Source: Styela clava
Lineage: Eukaryota; Chordata; Ascidiacea; Stolidobranchia; Styelidae
Direction of reading: 5' to 3'
Assembly (NCBI RefSeq): GCF_964204865.1
Contig: NC_135252.1
Location: forward strand, 16,389,383 to 16,453,382
Length of the DNA: 64,000 bases
Shown here in pieces: positions 1 to 11,096 of this stretch; the stretch's first letter is position 1; each line of letters begins with the position of its first letter. The position numbers were made by a program, and so were the translations under genes. The notes beneath the pieces were generated by a model that worked only from the letters and a program-made list of their open reading frames with translations, did no database searches and was not told the DNA's origin.

Positions 1-3000
1 TTTGACCTTGTTTATCCTTTATTTTACATACCATTATGATGCAAAGTATCACAAGATGAAATAAAAAAATATTGAAAAAAGATTTCATCAAAATCACATC
101 ACAAAATCTGAAAGTTCAAAGTTCAGAGAGGTTTCCAATAACGGTGGTTTGATTGCTGTTGGCATGCATGTTCCATTCTAATGGTAAAACACCGTTGTTG
201 TGGATGTTTCTAGAAACCGAGCAGCCTATCATGAAACACGAAGATAGTAGCAATTCCCACCGAGAAACCAAGATTTACAAATCAAGGCTGCATTTCCATT
301 ATTACTTACCGATTTTATTACTTATCGATTTTAATCGGTAAGTATGTTGATAGGTATTTGTTTGTTCGTCTGTTAGATGCACGCGATATCTCACGAAAGC
401 GAGATTGAATCTGCTCCAGATTGCATGTGCATTCATCTTATCTCGGACCAGAAGCCCGTCGATTTGGGGCGAATTATGTCGTATAATTAGCGAGTTATTA
501 ATTAATTAGTGATGGGATACAAGGTGTCACTATGGAGTAAAAGCGCTGTTTTGGGGGATCCCCTAACTTTCGATCGATAAGTCTTCGGTCTCTGACCGAT
601 ATTATCGTTTCATGATTAATTTTTAAGCACAGAACGACGACGATCAAGAAATATTTTAGCCTTTGGCATACTGGGCGGATTCGCTCACTTCTTTCTTGAA
701 CTTCAACCTTTAATTGGACAGTGTATATGATACACAAATACTGTCCAAATACTTTTTTGTGTTTAAATTTACCGTTTGTCATTTTGGTCAATGAAAACAA
801 AAAACAAAAATAGGTAACCTTATTTTCAAAATTTATGTTTGAACATATAACACATATGTTCAAAATCTTACCGAAGTAGTATATATTTACGATCTTACGC
901 ACGCCTATTGCAATCTGCATCTTCCAACCAAGCAACTAATCCGGGTAACAGGATTGCTTATTAAGGCTCACTAGAATGGGTTGGCCGACAAAAAAACGAA
1001 AGTCCGACAACAAACTGCTGTAGTATCGGTTGAATGTAGATTTAATACTAAAATACGTTATCTGATCATTCGAATTGAGATTGCAAATTAATTTGAATTG
1101 CAGTAGCAATTTCATCGATACTGGTAACACTGCAGCTAAGCAGTGAACGCAGGCTTTACCAAAAGGCTGTCTGTTCCGACGTAATGGCACTTTGTAGCGC
1201 AATATGACGTGTACAGACTAGTTTCCAATAAAAATGAACCGCGGCGGACTCAAGATATGAAAATTGAATAAAAGTGAATGTTATCCAGATTTGTTTGTTA
1301 GGCTAATCGCCGAAATAGAATTCATTGCCCAAAATTTGTTACATTAATGAGAGCCTTCCCCTGGCGTTTGATACCAGGATAGGGGTTACTCTGCCACTTT
1401 TCATTCGATGCATCCATAATTTTATATTGAAATTCCTGTTCATGAATGTGTTAAATTCAATCTTATGGGTCCAATATTATGTTCACAATGTAACAATCTG
1501 GATCATTAATGTTAGCTTCTGTTGCCTTGATTTGAGTGAGAATCGCCATACGATTTTCATCTATCACTTTGAAAATAAAACCCGGTAATCATATACCGGA
1601 GCACGGTTACCGGTGTGTGGATAGATTAAGTTTGAACGCACTTTCTGTATGTTATGAAAAATGTGGTGCCGAAATACAGATCACAGACAAAGAATTATCA
1701 TTCGAGAGTGTTGAGTGTTTCCTATTTTATACATATTTTTTGAGAATGTCTATTCAGACGCGATACGGCACACAGAAATTTGCCACTCCATCTGCTGCGG
1801 TTACCACGGTCATCCCACCAGTGGTGCCTGGAGTCGTTCTCTCGCATCACCACGAGCGATACTGGAAACACCAGGTCGCTTAAACGTACCTAATTGGCTG
1901 ATTTCTGTTAGTAAATATTGTTCGGCTTCCTTTTTTTGTATTTGTATGATACTATGTCGGATTCTCTCATTGGTGACGGTGCTCGATAACTATGACAGGT
2001 TTATCGCGTTTCCCTACACGCTGAAATACATTATTTTACCTCACTGTTTGTATACTTTCGTATTTTTGGTATGTGAAAAAATGGACTACTGACTGTTGAC
2101 CCTGAATAGATGTTTTCTCGGCCATCTACTTCCTTGTTTATAACCACAGCAGTGGCCAGTGAGCAGTAACTTAATATTGACCTAAGAATTGAAAGCCGCT
2201 CAGAAACTTTCCCCACTAAGATATTTAACCACGCTATATATTAAGCATTACAAGACTGGTCTTCATAGTTTCGACTGATATCCATCAATTTTTAGTTTTG
2301 TTTCAAATATTTAGGCTGAGAAAAATTAACTTACTGGTCATTTTGTTGCTGGGCGAGTTTCAAGTCAATCAGAAAAGAGTTTCAAAAAGTGAGGATAGAC
2401 TAAAATTAGCTGACGGTGCTTTTCAATGCCAAGGCATTAATAGTTTGAAACCGAATGATGGTTTTCGACATGTAAACCCGTTCGTTAGCGTCAACCCGCG
2501 AAAACGCTCACAATAACAAAAATAATATTATAATGGTGAGGTATAAGAAGAATTTTTCTGTGATCAAAGATATGAAAAACATCTATTGCGTGTGGGTGTG
2601 CACGTCATTAAAGTCTCATTTACACAATATCGCACGCGTCGGCGTCGTCTAAACGCGGGAAAATCAGCGCGGTAATTAGTTGAGCGTGACTGATTGAACT
2701 GTTCTGGATTAGCTTCCGTAGGTTGGTCATCGACGATTCGGAATCCGAATTTCGGATTGCAGACAGGCGGGCGCACCCAATGCTTGAAATTCGGCTGGTA
2801 GTTTGATAGTTACCGTAACCACTGAGTTATGAACACGCGCTAGACAGACTGATGGTAATTGATTAGTTTGATCAAGTGCATTGATTTATCAATCTATTTT
2901 ATAGTTTCAGTTTGCTTCCACTCAACAATAATTTTTAAAATGAAATCAAAGACATTTTGGTGATTCTGGAATATTAATATATAACTTATATATATTATAA

Positions 3001-5378
3001 CTTATATATATATATATATAACATGCTGCAAAATCAAATCTGTGTTCAAAGAGATAGGCTATTAGAAGGAAAATCCATTGGCTCATTCATTTACTCAAAG
3101 ATGTCAAAAAACTTGCAGGTTAGTAGTATCAACTTTACATCTAGATTGTGATACGTTTATCCAGAGATACACTATTCAGTAATATGCACATCCTACTACT
3201 GCGCGTTAGTAATACAAGCCATCTTGCCACTGATCACTTTGTCTGGACCCGTTCGCATTTCAAAAGTACTGTAGCATTGCTCGTAGCTTCTTACCAGACC
3301 CATACGTTTGGAACTCTTTAGCGGAAATGGCAACCGTCGAGGGGAAGTAGTTCTGAATTGTTGGTTTTATTCTCCTCAGAATAATTTGAAAAAATCATAC
3401 AAATACTTATTGCAAAGTACATAAGTTAATTTGCAAATTTATTCTTTCAATTCGAACTTGCATTCAAGTTCTATACAAGTTTTCTTTGGCATCTTCTCTT
3501 GCACCGTTATCATAACTGAAATAAGTCCCTAAACGTTTCACAGAAGCCGAAAATGATTCACAGTTCAGTACGATGAGTCTGACATCTGAATTGCAATTTA
3601 TGTATTAGACTTTTATGTCGTATTGGGTGGACTGAATATTTTGAAGAAAGTCTACTACATCAACTTAGAAAAGAGGAGATTGAGTTGGAGATTTCTTTGC
3701 CCAATTATTGCTCATATAAGGTGCGCCATATAGCTGAGTTAATAAATATTTTACAAATTCATTTCAATCAAATATATATAATCGTAAATGGATTATTTTA
3801 TTTTACAGACGATAAAAATTATGTAATATTCGAGTGTATAAAAAGACCGGCGAGGTACAACGAGTATTACAAAAATGCGATAAATTTCTTTTCAATACGA
3901 TAAAGTTTCGAAACATTGGAAAATGTTTTTAAAAGATGCTTGCACACTATTGCTAAAACGAGGCTTCAAAAACTGCCCCTGACATTAAATAGCAAGCCAT
4001 GGTTTTGTTCATTCTTTTGGTACGTGCTAGGCGGGACCCCAGCATTTGGTGCACTTAGCTTCCTATCATCACGATATCCTCATTAAAATGCTTACTTCTC
4101 GACGAATTTTCAACTTAAAAATTGACAGACTTCCCACTCAAATAGCTTTTATATATACAAAATAATAGCCTACTCAATTTTTTTCACGTTTCATTTTTCA
4201 GGACAGATGAAAAGCTGCTAGATGCATAGTTTAGTTTATCGCTTTTGTTTGTTGCACTAACGCTTCTTACTCGATGTAGAATCAGAGCTATCTGGCGAAG
4301 ATGGAAGATAGGATTCTACTGTTCGCTAGAGGATTCGTCACTTATGTGGTACTAGAAATCCAATTTCGTCTGTCGTTTTAGTTAGTCAGCAAGGAATGCC
4401 TAGATAAGGTTCGACAGACGAATATAGCTAGGTGATGTGACTGTTAGAATGAATAGGGAAAAAATCAGTCCGGCGGGTAATTTAAGTTTAACCTAAAATT
4501 TTATTTTAACATGTTAATCTGCTCTTCATGGACATTCATACGATGCGTACATTGTTATGTATTAATTGCTCACTGGACATTTTATTTAACAATCAACATC
4601 ATTCTTCTGTGTTGATCCGCACGTAATAATTCGTGGTCGATTTGTTACGATTAGCCATAACTAATATGTGAAATAGGGCAAACTAACCATGTTTTCTTTA
4701 AATAATGCCGAAACCTTTCTATGATCAATTGATGATGTGATTTGTATTTTGAACTCTAGAAAGTTAAACAAAATTAGCTCCTTGAATTTGACCGACCTAA
4801 TTGCAAAAACAAGGGTTTCGGCTAGGTCTAACACTGCACTGAAATATGTCTTGTTTAGATAGATGGGGTTATAGGTTTTTATCACTCTGGGGAAGTTTCC
4901 TGAATTAATTCGGTCACTTATATGGGGCACTTGTATTCACTCACATTTGGACGAGGCTTCAGATTCTCCTCTTCCATGTTAGGCCATAGTACAAGATGAG
5001 TTCCCTAAAATCGATGGGAGAACCAGACGAAAGACATCAGAAGGTACAATAGATCTTCTCTGGTGCATTAAACATTTGAAAAGCAATAAATTCTGAATTT
5101 GTTTCATGAAATGATATATTCTAGAAGGTTTTTGAAATCTTGACTAGATAATTGAAATTATTCGAAACTTATTGTCCACTATTGCACTTATAAAAGCAAT
5201 TTCTTGGTTTGCTCAATGTTGACGAGGAATTTAGTTTGATGAAGCCCGAGCCAGTGTTGCCAAGCCCGGTAGTACTAAGCTACTGGCAAGGTAGTTGGAC
5301 CAAGGTGAATTGTAGCTGATAAATTGGCATTGTAACGCACCCAATTGCGTTGGGTATTTTTCTTTTAGTCTCCTATAC
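1..5378. other. Intergenic DNA, no gene recognised
   Basis: Open frames here are short (at most about 145 codons), lack recognisable domains and show no convincing exon chain. Apart from a TA-rich simple repeat near 3 kb I see no element with clear ends. Distant exons or old transposon debris cannot be excluded by reading alone. Confidence 0.5.
2971..3021. repeat. TA-rich microsatellite
   Basis: An almost uninterrupted run of TA dinucleotides broken by short AACT interruptions. It is a simple repeat in intergenic DNA, with no sign of function. Confidence 0.8.
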
Positions 5379-6581
5379 CAGTGCTTCGCAACCTTTTTTT
5401 TAACTTGCGGCACACTTATGAAACTTGTCAAATTCGACGGCACACCACAACAAACGAAAAAAAAAAGTGTAACTTTGTTTTATGTTGATATTTTAATGAG
5501 AGAAATGTGGTTTCTTCCATGAGCATAATCGTTCTATATTAGGATCAACACGTAAAAGAGCAACTCGAACTTCGCCGTCAACATCTTTCATGCAGGATCG
5601 TGTATCGTTTTTAATCAGTAATAAAGAGGAAAAGCTTTGTTCGCACATATAAGTTGTGCAAAACTGGAGCAATATTTCAATAGTGCAGTGGAAATGTGCG
5701 CTTATATTCTTCTTTCATTGAAATTCAAAACACATCAAGTGGAATTTCGCTGAATTTTAGTTTTAGCGTTCTGTCATTTCTTACTTCAAAAAAATTGTCT
5801 CGATACGCAGCGGTAATTCTCTCGCTGACATTTCAGCACTAGTTGAAGGAGGATTTTGGATCCAGTCGTATCGTCCATTGTTAATTGCGAAAAATTACCT
5901 GTACTTATCTTTGCTGTATAAAAGTTAATTGCTTTTTCGCCATATTTGACACGAAACCGTATTTTGTATTTAGGTGGCGCACAAGTTTAGTCGTTGCTCG
6001 GAACCATTGCTTCATTTGAAAGGTGCTCCCAACAAATGACGCTGACTGGTTTTGGAGCATCTTCCTTACCACAGCAAGAAAATTTATGTTTAATGTAATC
6101 TTTCCTTTTGACAAGATTTATTTTTATTTTCCAGCGTTGCTTGTGCTATGTACAAGGTACAATATGTTGCTCAGTATCGGATGTTCTTTTTAAAAAATTA
6201 TCCATTTTGCTAAACTTTAACGTTCCTTGACTTTTTTAATCAAAGACCACTGGGCACTGATTCCTCAAACTTCACATTTTATTACTTTTCGATTACTACA
6301 TGTGCTATGTTTTAGCCTCGACAATAGGCATTACAATATATATGCTTGACATATGAGGCTACTCCTTGTTATACGTCACAAATGCACAGTGGGGTAGTCA
6401 GGAATTCGAATTGGTGTCCATCGAGCTAACGTAAAAGCAGGTTAACTTTACGTTGATAGAGTAGTAGACTAACGTAAAATTAACAAAGGATAAAACAAAA
6501 TTTGTAAAAGGGAGAGAAAAGTTGCAAATCCTGTGCGGCACACCTGGCATCGTCTCGCGGCACACCGGTTGCGGAGCACTG
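5379..6581. mobile_element. Decayed hAT transposon, 1.2 kb
   Basis: The ends form an inverted repeat: CAGTGCTTCGCAACC on the left, and GGTTGCGGAGCACTG on the right. The flanks are tcctatac (5371-5378) and tcctaaac (6582-6589), an 8-bp target duplication with one mismatch. An 8-bp duplication and CAG/CTG ends are typical of the hAT superfamily. The interior carries minus-strand transposase remnants, so this looks like an internally deleted, inactive copy. Confidence 0.85.
5523..6114 (-). pseudogene. hAT transposase remnants (BED-like and C-terminal parts)
   Basis: Minus-strand reading near 5523-5672 gives a peptide containing YMCEQSFSSLLLIKN followed by a short helix-like stretch. This resembles the C-terminal hAT dimerisation region, where a Cys-Glu pair precedes a conserved Ser-Phe. 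A second open piece (5905-6114, minus) contains LVRHLNTKYG, like the end of a BED zinc finger. The catalytic core between them is missing or unreadable, so no functional transposase is encoded. Assignment rests on motif similarity only. Confidence 0.6.
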
Positions 6582-7080
6582 TCCTAAACCACGAAAATAC
6601 ACGACGTATAAAACTTCATTCTAAATTTTGAACGATTAGGCCAACTGCGTTCCAAAGCGAAGTCGTCTACTATACTCTTAGATGTTGCCTTAGTTTGCAG
6701 GCAACTCAGGGTTTGTTAAGCCGGTCAGCTTTAGTACGACATTCCTAAACAGACTCTTGACTACAATTCTTTTCAATTAACAAATAATGTCTGGTTCAAA
6801 TTTACAACGAAAATAAATTGGTTAAACTAACATTGTCTTAACAGGAAGTTTTCGAAGGTGTGGAAGGATTCGTTTGTGTCGGGATACAAATATATTGGCA
6901 CAGCCAACAGTTCGATTTAATGAGATCAGCTAAATTCTATCTACTTTACAAAAACTTCGATTAATGAGAAAAGACAAGTAAACGGGGCCAAATGAAACTA
7001 ATTGCTATAACAATTAACAAGCATTGGATCAGTCGCAGGATTTAAAAGAGACTATACAGAAGTTTAGATTGAAGCCTGCT
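6582..7080. other. Spacer, nothing recognised
   Basis: AT-rich sequence between the decayed hAT element and the minisatellite. I see no coding potential or repeat structure. Confidence 0.5.
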
Positions 7081-8275
7081 TTTGCAGGCTGGGTCTAGCC
7101 GTTTTTGTCTTTGCAGGCTGGATATAATCGTTTTTTGTTTTTGCAGGCTGGATCTAGCCATACTTTTTATTGCAGACTAGACCTTGCCGTTTTTGCTCTT
7201 GCAGGCTGGATCTAGCAGCTCAGGCTGAACCTAGTCGTTTTTGCAGGCTGGATCTTGCCGTTTTTGTTTTCTAGATCAAGCCGTTTTTGTTTTGTGCGGG
7301 CTGGATCTAGCCGTTTTTGTTTTCTTGATCAAGCCGTTTTTGTTTTGTGCAGGCTGGATATAGCCGCTTGTTTTGTACAGGCGTGGTGTAGTCGCTTGTT
7401 TTTGCAGGCCGGATATAGCAGTTTTTGTTGTTGCATGCTTGATCTAGTCGATTTTGGGTCTTCTTTGTTTTTACAGGCTGGATTTAGCCGTTTTTGTTTT
7501 TGCAAGCTGGATGTAGTCGTTTTTGTTTTGGCAGGCTAGATCTAGTCGTTTTCATTTGTAGGCTGAATGTAGACGTTTGTTTTTGCATGATGGATCTAGC
7601 CGTTTGTATTTGCAGGCTAGATCTAGCCATTTGTTTTGCAGGCTGGATCTAGCCGATTGTTTTGCAGGCTGAATCTAGCCGTTTGTATTTGCTGGCTGGA
7701 TCTAGACATTTGTATTTGCTGGCTGGATCTAGCCATTTGTTTTGCAGGCTGAATCTAGCCGTTTGTTTCTATAGGCTGGATCTAGTTGTTTGTTTTTGCA
7801 GACGGGATCTGGCCTATTTTCCTTCTGTATGTTTTTGCAGGCTGGATATAGCAATTTTGGGTTTTGCAGGTTGGATCTAACCGTTTTTGTTTTTGCAAGC
7901 TGTAAATAGTCGTTTTTATTTTGGCAGGCTGAATCTAGCCGCTTTTTAGCATTCTGGATCAGATTGTTTTTGCTTTTACAGGCTGGAGTTTGTTTTTGCA
8001 GGATGGATCTAACCGTTTTTTGTTTTTGCAGACTGGATCCAGTCGTTTGTTTCGCAGGATAGATCTAACTGTTTTTGCAGGCTGGATCTAGTCGCTTGGT
8101 TTTGCATGCTGGATCTAAGTGTTTTAACCTGGTGATTATACCCGTGTTTGTTTTTGCAGGCTGAATTCAGCCGTTTTTGTTTTTGCAGACTGGATCTAGC
8201 CGTTTTCCTTTGGAGGATTGATCCTCTTTTGTTTTTGCAGGCTGGATCTAGCCGTTTTGCAGGTTGGATCTAGAC
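7081..8275. repeat. Degenerate minisatellite, left part
   Basis: Tandem imperfect units of about 22-32 bp. The core reads GCAGGCTGGATCTAGCCG, followed by a T-rich linker such as TTTTTGTTTTT. Units vary in linker length and by point changes (GGCTGG/GGATGG, CTAGCCG/CTAGTCG), so the array has no constant frame. It stops at the target site of the hAT element and resumes beyond it, so both parts are one original array of very roughly 100 units. Confidence 0.92.
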
Positions 8276-11096
8276 CAGTGGTTCTTAAACTGGGGGGCGC
8301 GAGAAGATTTTAGGGGGGGCGCGAAAGATTTCAAGAAACCACACTTGAGACTTTATTTTGCTTAGCCAATTTAATATTTTGAAATTTCATTTAACTCGTC
8401 GTCTTGTTGCTTTATAATTTTGTGTCGTAAAATGATGCAAAATGACCCTTTTCTTTCACTACTCACTACCAGACTACGCGTGGCAAAATAGGATAAGCAT
8501 GCGTGAATATGCGTTGAAATTGATTACTGTGTTAACGGTTCTGCGAGCATTGATTTCCTTGCTTAGTGTCGTAACAATGACCAATCAGCATTAAGTCAAC
8601 AATGACGGTACAATAGAAGTCGGTCAGACAGATGTTCGAGCATGGCTGTTAACGTTTTGTCGTTTTCGTGGTTTTGTGTATTAGCCTATTTGACAGCTTT
8701 CAGTTGTGCCTCCAAAAATAGCTGTATGTCGAATACCTTAATTTTCATCATATTTTTCGATGAGCTGTAGATTAGTTGCAATAAGTAATAAAACTTGATA
8801 CCGCAAACTCTGTGATGACCTAACTTATGCCATAAGTATCTGTAAGCGGCACACGGTATTTAGTTTTGGATAAAATTGACAGTTTTGACCATTTGATGTA
8901 TATCTTTTCTTTGGGCTGAAAACGTACATATATTTAATTGCACTTTTCCATTTTGTAAACTGTATTGTTTGTAATCTCATCAGGTAGATTGGCTTTGAAT
9001 ATTTGAGAAGTTGAGCAAGCCATGAAGTCTGCAATCGTTGTGTATTGTCAGAAACAGTAGATTGACTTTTGAATATAGCTCAGTAGTGATGTTATGAAGT
9101 AGTTTAACAATTGAGTGAGTTTTTACGTTATCATTTATTGCATTTAGTTTAGATTTAGTTGAAATTTAGTTGTATTGCAAAATGAGCGGGAAAAAGAGAA
9201 AGTATGATGAAGATTATCTTAGGTATGGCTTCATATATACCACAGTGAAGGGCGAGGTTGTACCGCAATGCATTTTGTGCTTTGAAAATCTCAGCAATGA
9301 CGCTATGAGGCCAACTCGCTTACAGCGACATCTTAAAACAAAGCACCCTGCACATCAGGAAAAACCTTTAGCTTTTTTTCAAAGCAAAAAGGATTCATTT
9401 AAAAAAATGAGGACTTGTAGCATAAATTCATTTTGTCAGTCGCCTTCTGCAAAAGTAGTAGAAGCTTCTTTTGAAACTGCTCATATGATTGCGAAGCAGA
9501 AAAAACCGCACAGTATAGGGGAGACATTGATAAAACCGAGTATTTTAAAAACTGCTAGTCTTGTTTTGGGAGAGGCGAGCAGTAAGAAACTTGCAAAGAT
9601 TTCTCTTTCGGATTCTACAATTAAAACAAGAATTGATGAAATTGCACACGACATTGAACTTCAGGTTATCGAAAAAATAAAGCTGTCGCCATTTTTCGCC
9701 ATACAATGTGACGAAACTACTGATGTTGCCAACTTGTGTCAGTTGTTGGTATATGTCCGTTTTGTAGGATCAAGTTCAATTGAAGAAGACATGCTCCTTT
9801 GCAAACCTCTCGAGACGACCTCTAAAGCTGAAGATGTATTCAAACTTGTTGCTGAATTTTTTGAAAATAATGAATTGAAATGGGATAAACTTGTAGGTGT
9901 CTGCACTGACGGTGCGCCGGCTATGATAGGATCTTGTAGTGGATTTATTGCCAGAATAAAACAAAAAAATTCCGACGTTATTGGATCGCACTGTGTCATC
10001 CATCGAGAGGCTTTGGCTTCTAAGACTCTCTCTACTTCGATGAAAGATAAGCTTGCGATAATAATACGAACCGTCAACTACATTAAAACTAGTGCCGTCA
10101 ATACACGAATGTTTGCCAAATTCTGTAAAGATATGGATTGTAATTACGAGAATCTGCTTTTCCATACAAATGTTCGGTGGCTATCGAAAGGAAACATGTT
10201 AGCACGTGTGTATGAGATGAGGAATGAGCTTACGCTATTTCTGGAAGCTCAGGAAAAATACGATCTTCTCCTTTATTTCAAATCAGATGAATTTGTGCTG
10301 GTCATGGCCTACCTTGTGGACATTTTTGAATCTCTGAATAAATTAAATCTACTATTACAAGGCAGAGAAACTAATCGAATAACTGACTACGGTTTCATTC
10401 GTGCTTACATAGCGAAGCTTGAATTATGGTATCGCCGAGCTCAACAAGGAAACGCGGCCTCATTCTCCAATCTCGATACTGCTCTTGACGAAAAACAAAT
10501 CAAGCTTGATGGTGATTTCAAGAGCGATATTGTGTCCCACCTACGTCTTTTAAAAGAAGAATTTGAACGCTATTTTCCAGATTTGAATGACACAGAACTT
10601 CCAGAATGGAAACTTACAAGAGATCCATTTCGTGTCGATGAAGACATTCTTCCAAGCAACTTGCAAGAAGAATTTTTGGATATGAAATTTGATTCATCTG
10701 CAAAAGACGACTTTGAAGCCATGCCGCTAACCGACTTCTGGGCAAAATATGTACGCATATATAAGAGAGTAGGTAGCGTAGCAATACGCACTCTGCTTCC
10801 GTTTTCATCTACCTACCTTTGTGAAAGCGGGTTTTCTACTCTGGTGAATATAAAGACAAAACAACGGAATAAACTTCAATGTGAATCAGATATGAGATGT
10901 GCGTTATCTGCTACAGTTCCTCGAATTAAATTACTTGTTTTGCAAAAACAGATTCACCCCTCTCATTGACGTTATTTGTGAATAAAATCTTGTTTCGTTG
11001 AATGCATGTTTGTGCCTCAATTTAGGGGGGGGGGGGGCGCGAAATCTGTACGATTTTTCAAAGGGGGGCGCGGCTCAAAAAGTTTAAGAACCACTG
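8276..11096. mobile_element. Apparently intact hAT transposon, 2.8 kb
   Basis: The element begins CAGTGGTTCTTAAACT and ends with the matching inverted repeat AGTTTAAGAACCACTG. It is flanked by perfect 8-bp target duplications, atctagac at 8268-8275 and at 11097-11104. Next to both ends lie G-rich stretches (gggggcgcg). It contains one uninterrupted transposase frame of 599 codons. Perfect duplications and an open frame suggest a recent insertion, possibly of an autonomous copy. It landed inside a minisatellite unit, splitting the array. Confidence 0.95.
9170..10969 (+). CDS. hAT-superfamily transposase (BED finger, ZBED/FAM200-like)
   Basis: A single 599-codon frame. Translation may instead start at the second Met (9182, residue 5), which begins MSGKKRK. 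A BED-type zinc finger lies near residues 34-59 (C34, C37, H54, H59, ending RHLKTKHP). The RNase H-like core follows: CDETTD puts the first catalytic Asp at D181, and CTDGAPAM puts the second at D247. The C-terminal hAT dimerisation region contains CESGFS with the likely catalytic Glu at E552. The architecture matches domesticated vertebrate ZBED5/FAM200-type proteins, but here the frame sits between inverted repeats with a target duplication, so it is a transposon gene. It would cut and paste the surrounding 2.8-kb element in the nucleus. No stop or frameshift is visible; actual activity is inferred. Confidence 0.92.
   Translation: MYCKMSGKKRKYDEDYLRYGFIYTTVKGEVVPQCILCFENLSNDAMRPTRLQRHLKTKHPAHQEKPLAFFQSKKDSFKKMRTCSINSFCQSPSAKVVEASFETAHMIAKQKKPHSIGETLIKPSILKTASLVLGEASSKKLAKISLSDSTIKTRIDEIAHDIELQVIEKIKLSPFFAIQCDETTDVANLCQLLVYVRFVGSSSIEEDMLLCKPLETTSKAEDVFKLVAEFFENNELKWDKLVGVCTDGAPAMIGSCSGFIARIKQKNSDVIGSHCVIHREALASKTLSTSMKDKLAIIIRTVNYIKTSAVNTRMFAKFCKDMDCNYENLLFHTNVRWLSKGNMLARVYEMRNELTLFLEAQEKYDLLLYFKSDEFVLVMAYLVDIFESLNKLNLLLQGRETNRITDYGFIRAYIAKLELWYRRAQQGNAASFSNLDTALDEKQIKLDGDFKSDIVSHLRLLKEEFERYFPDLNDTELPEWKLTRDPFRVDEDILPSNLQEEFLDMKFDSSAKDDFEAMPLTDFWAKYVRIYKRVGSVAIRTLLPFSSTYLCESGFSTLVNIKTKQRNKLQCESDMRCALSATVPRIKLLVLQKQIHPSH

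Noticed and set aside
498..1202. Minus-strand frames of 145 and 88 codons near the left edge
   Set aside because: Low-complexity composition, no recognisable domain and no splice partners.
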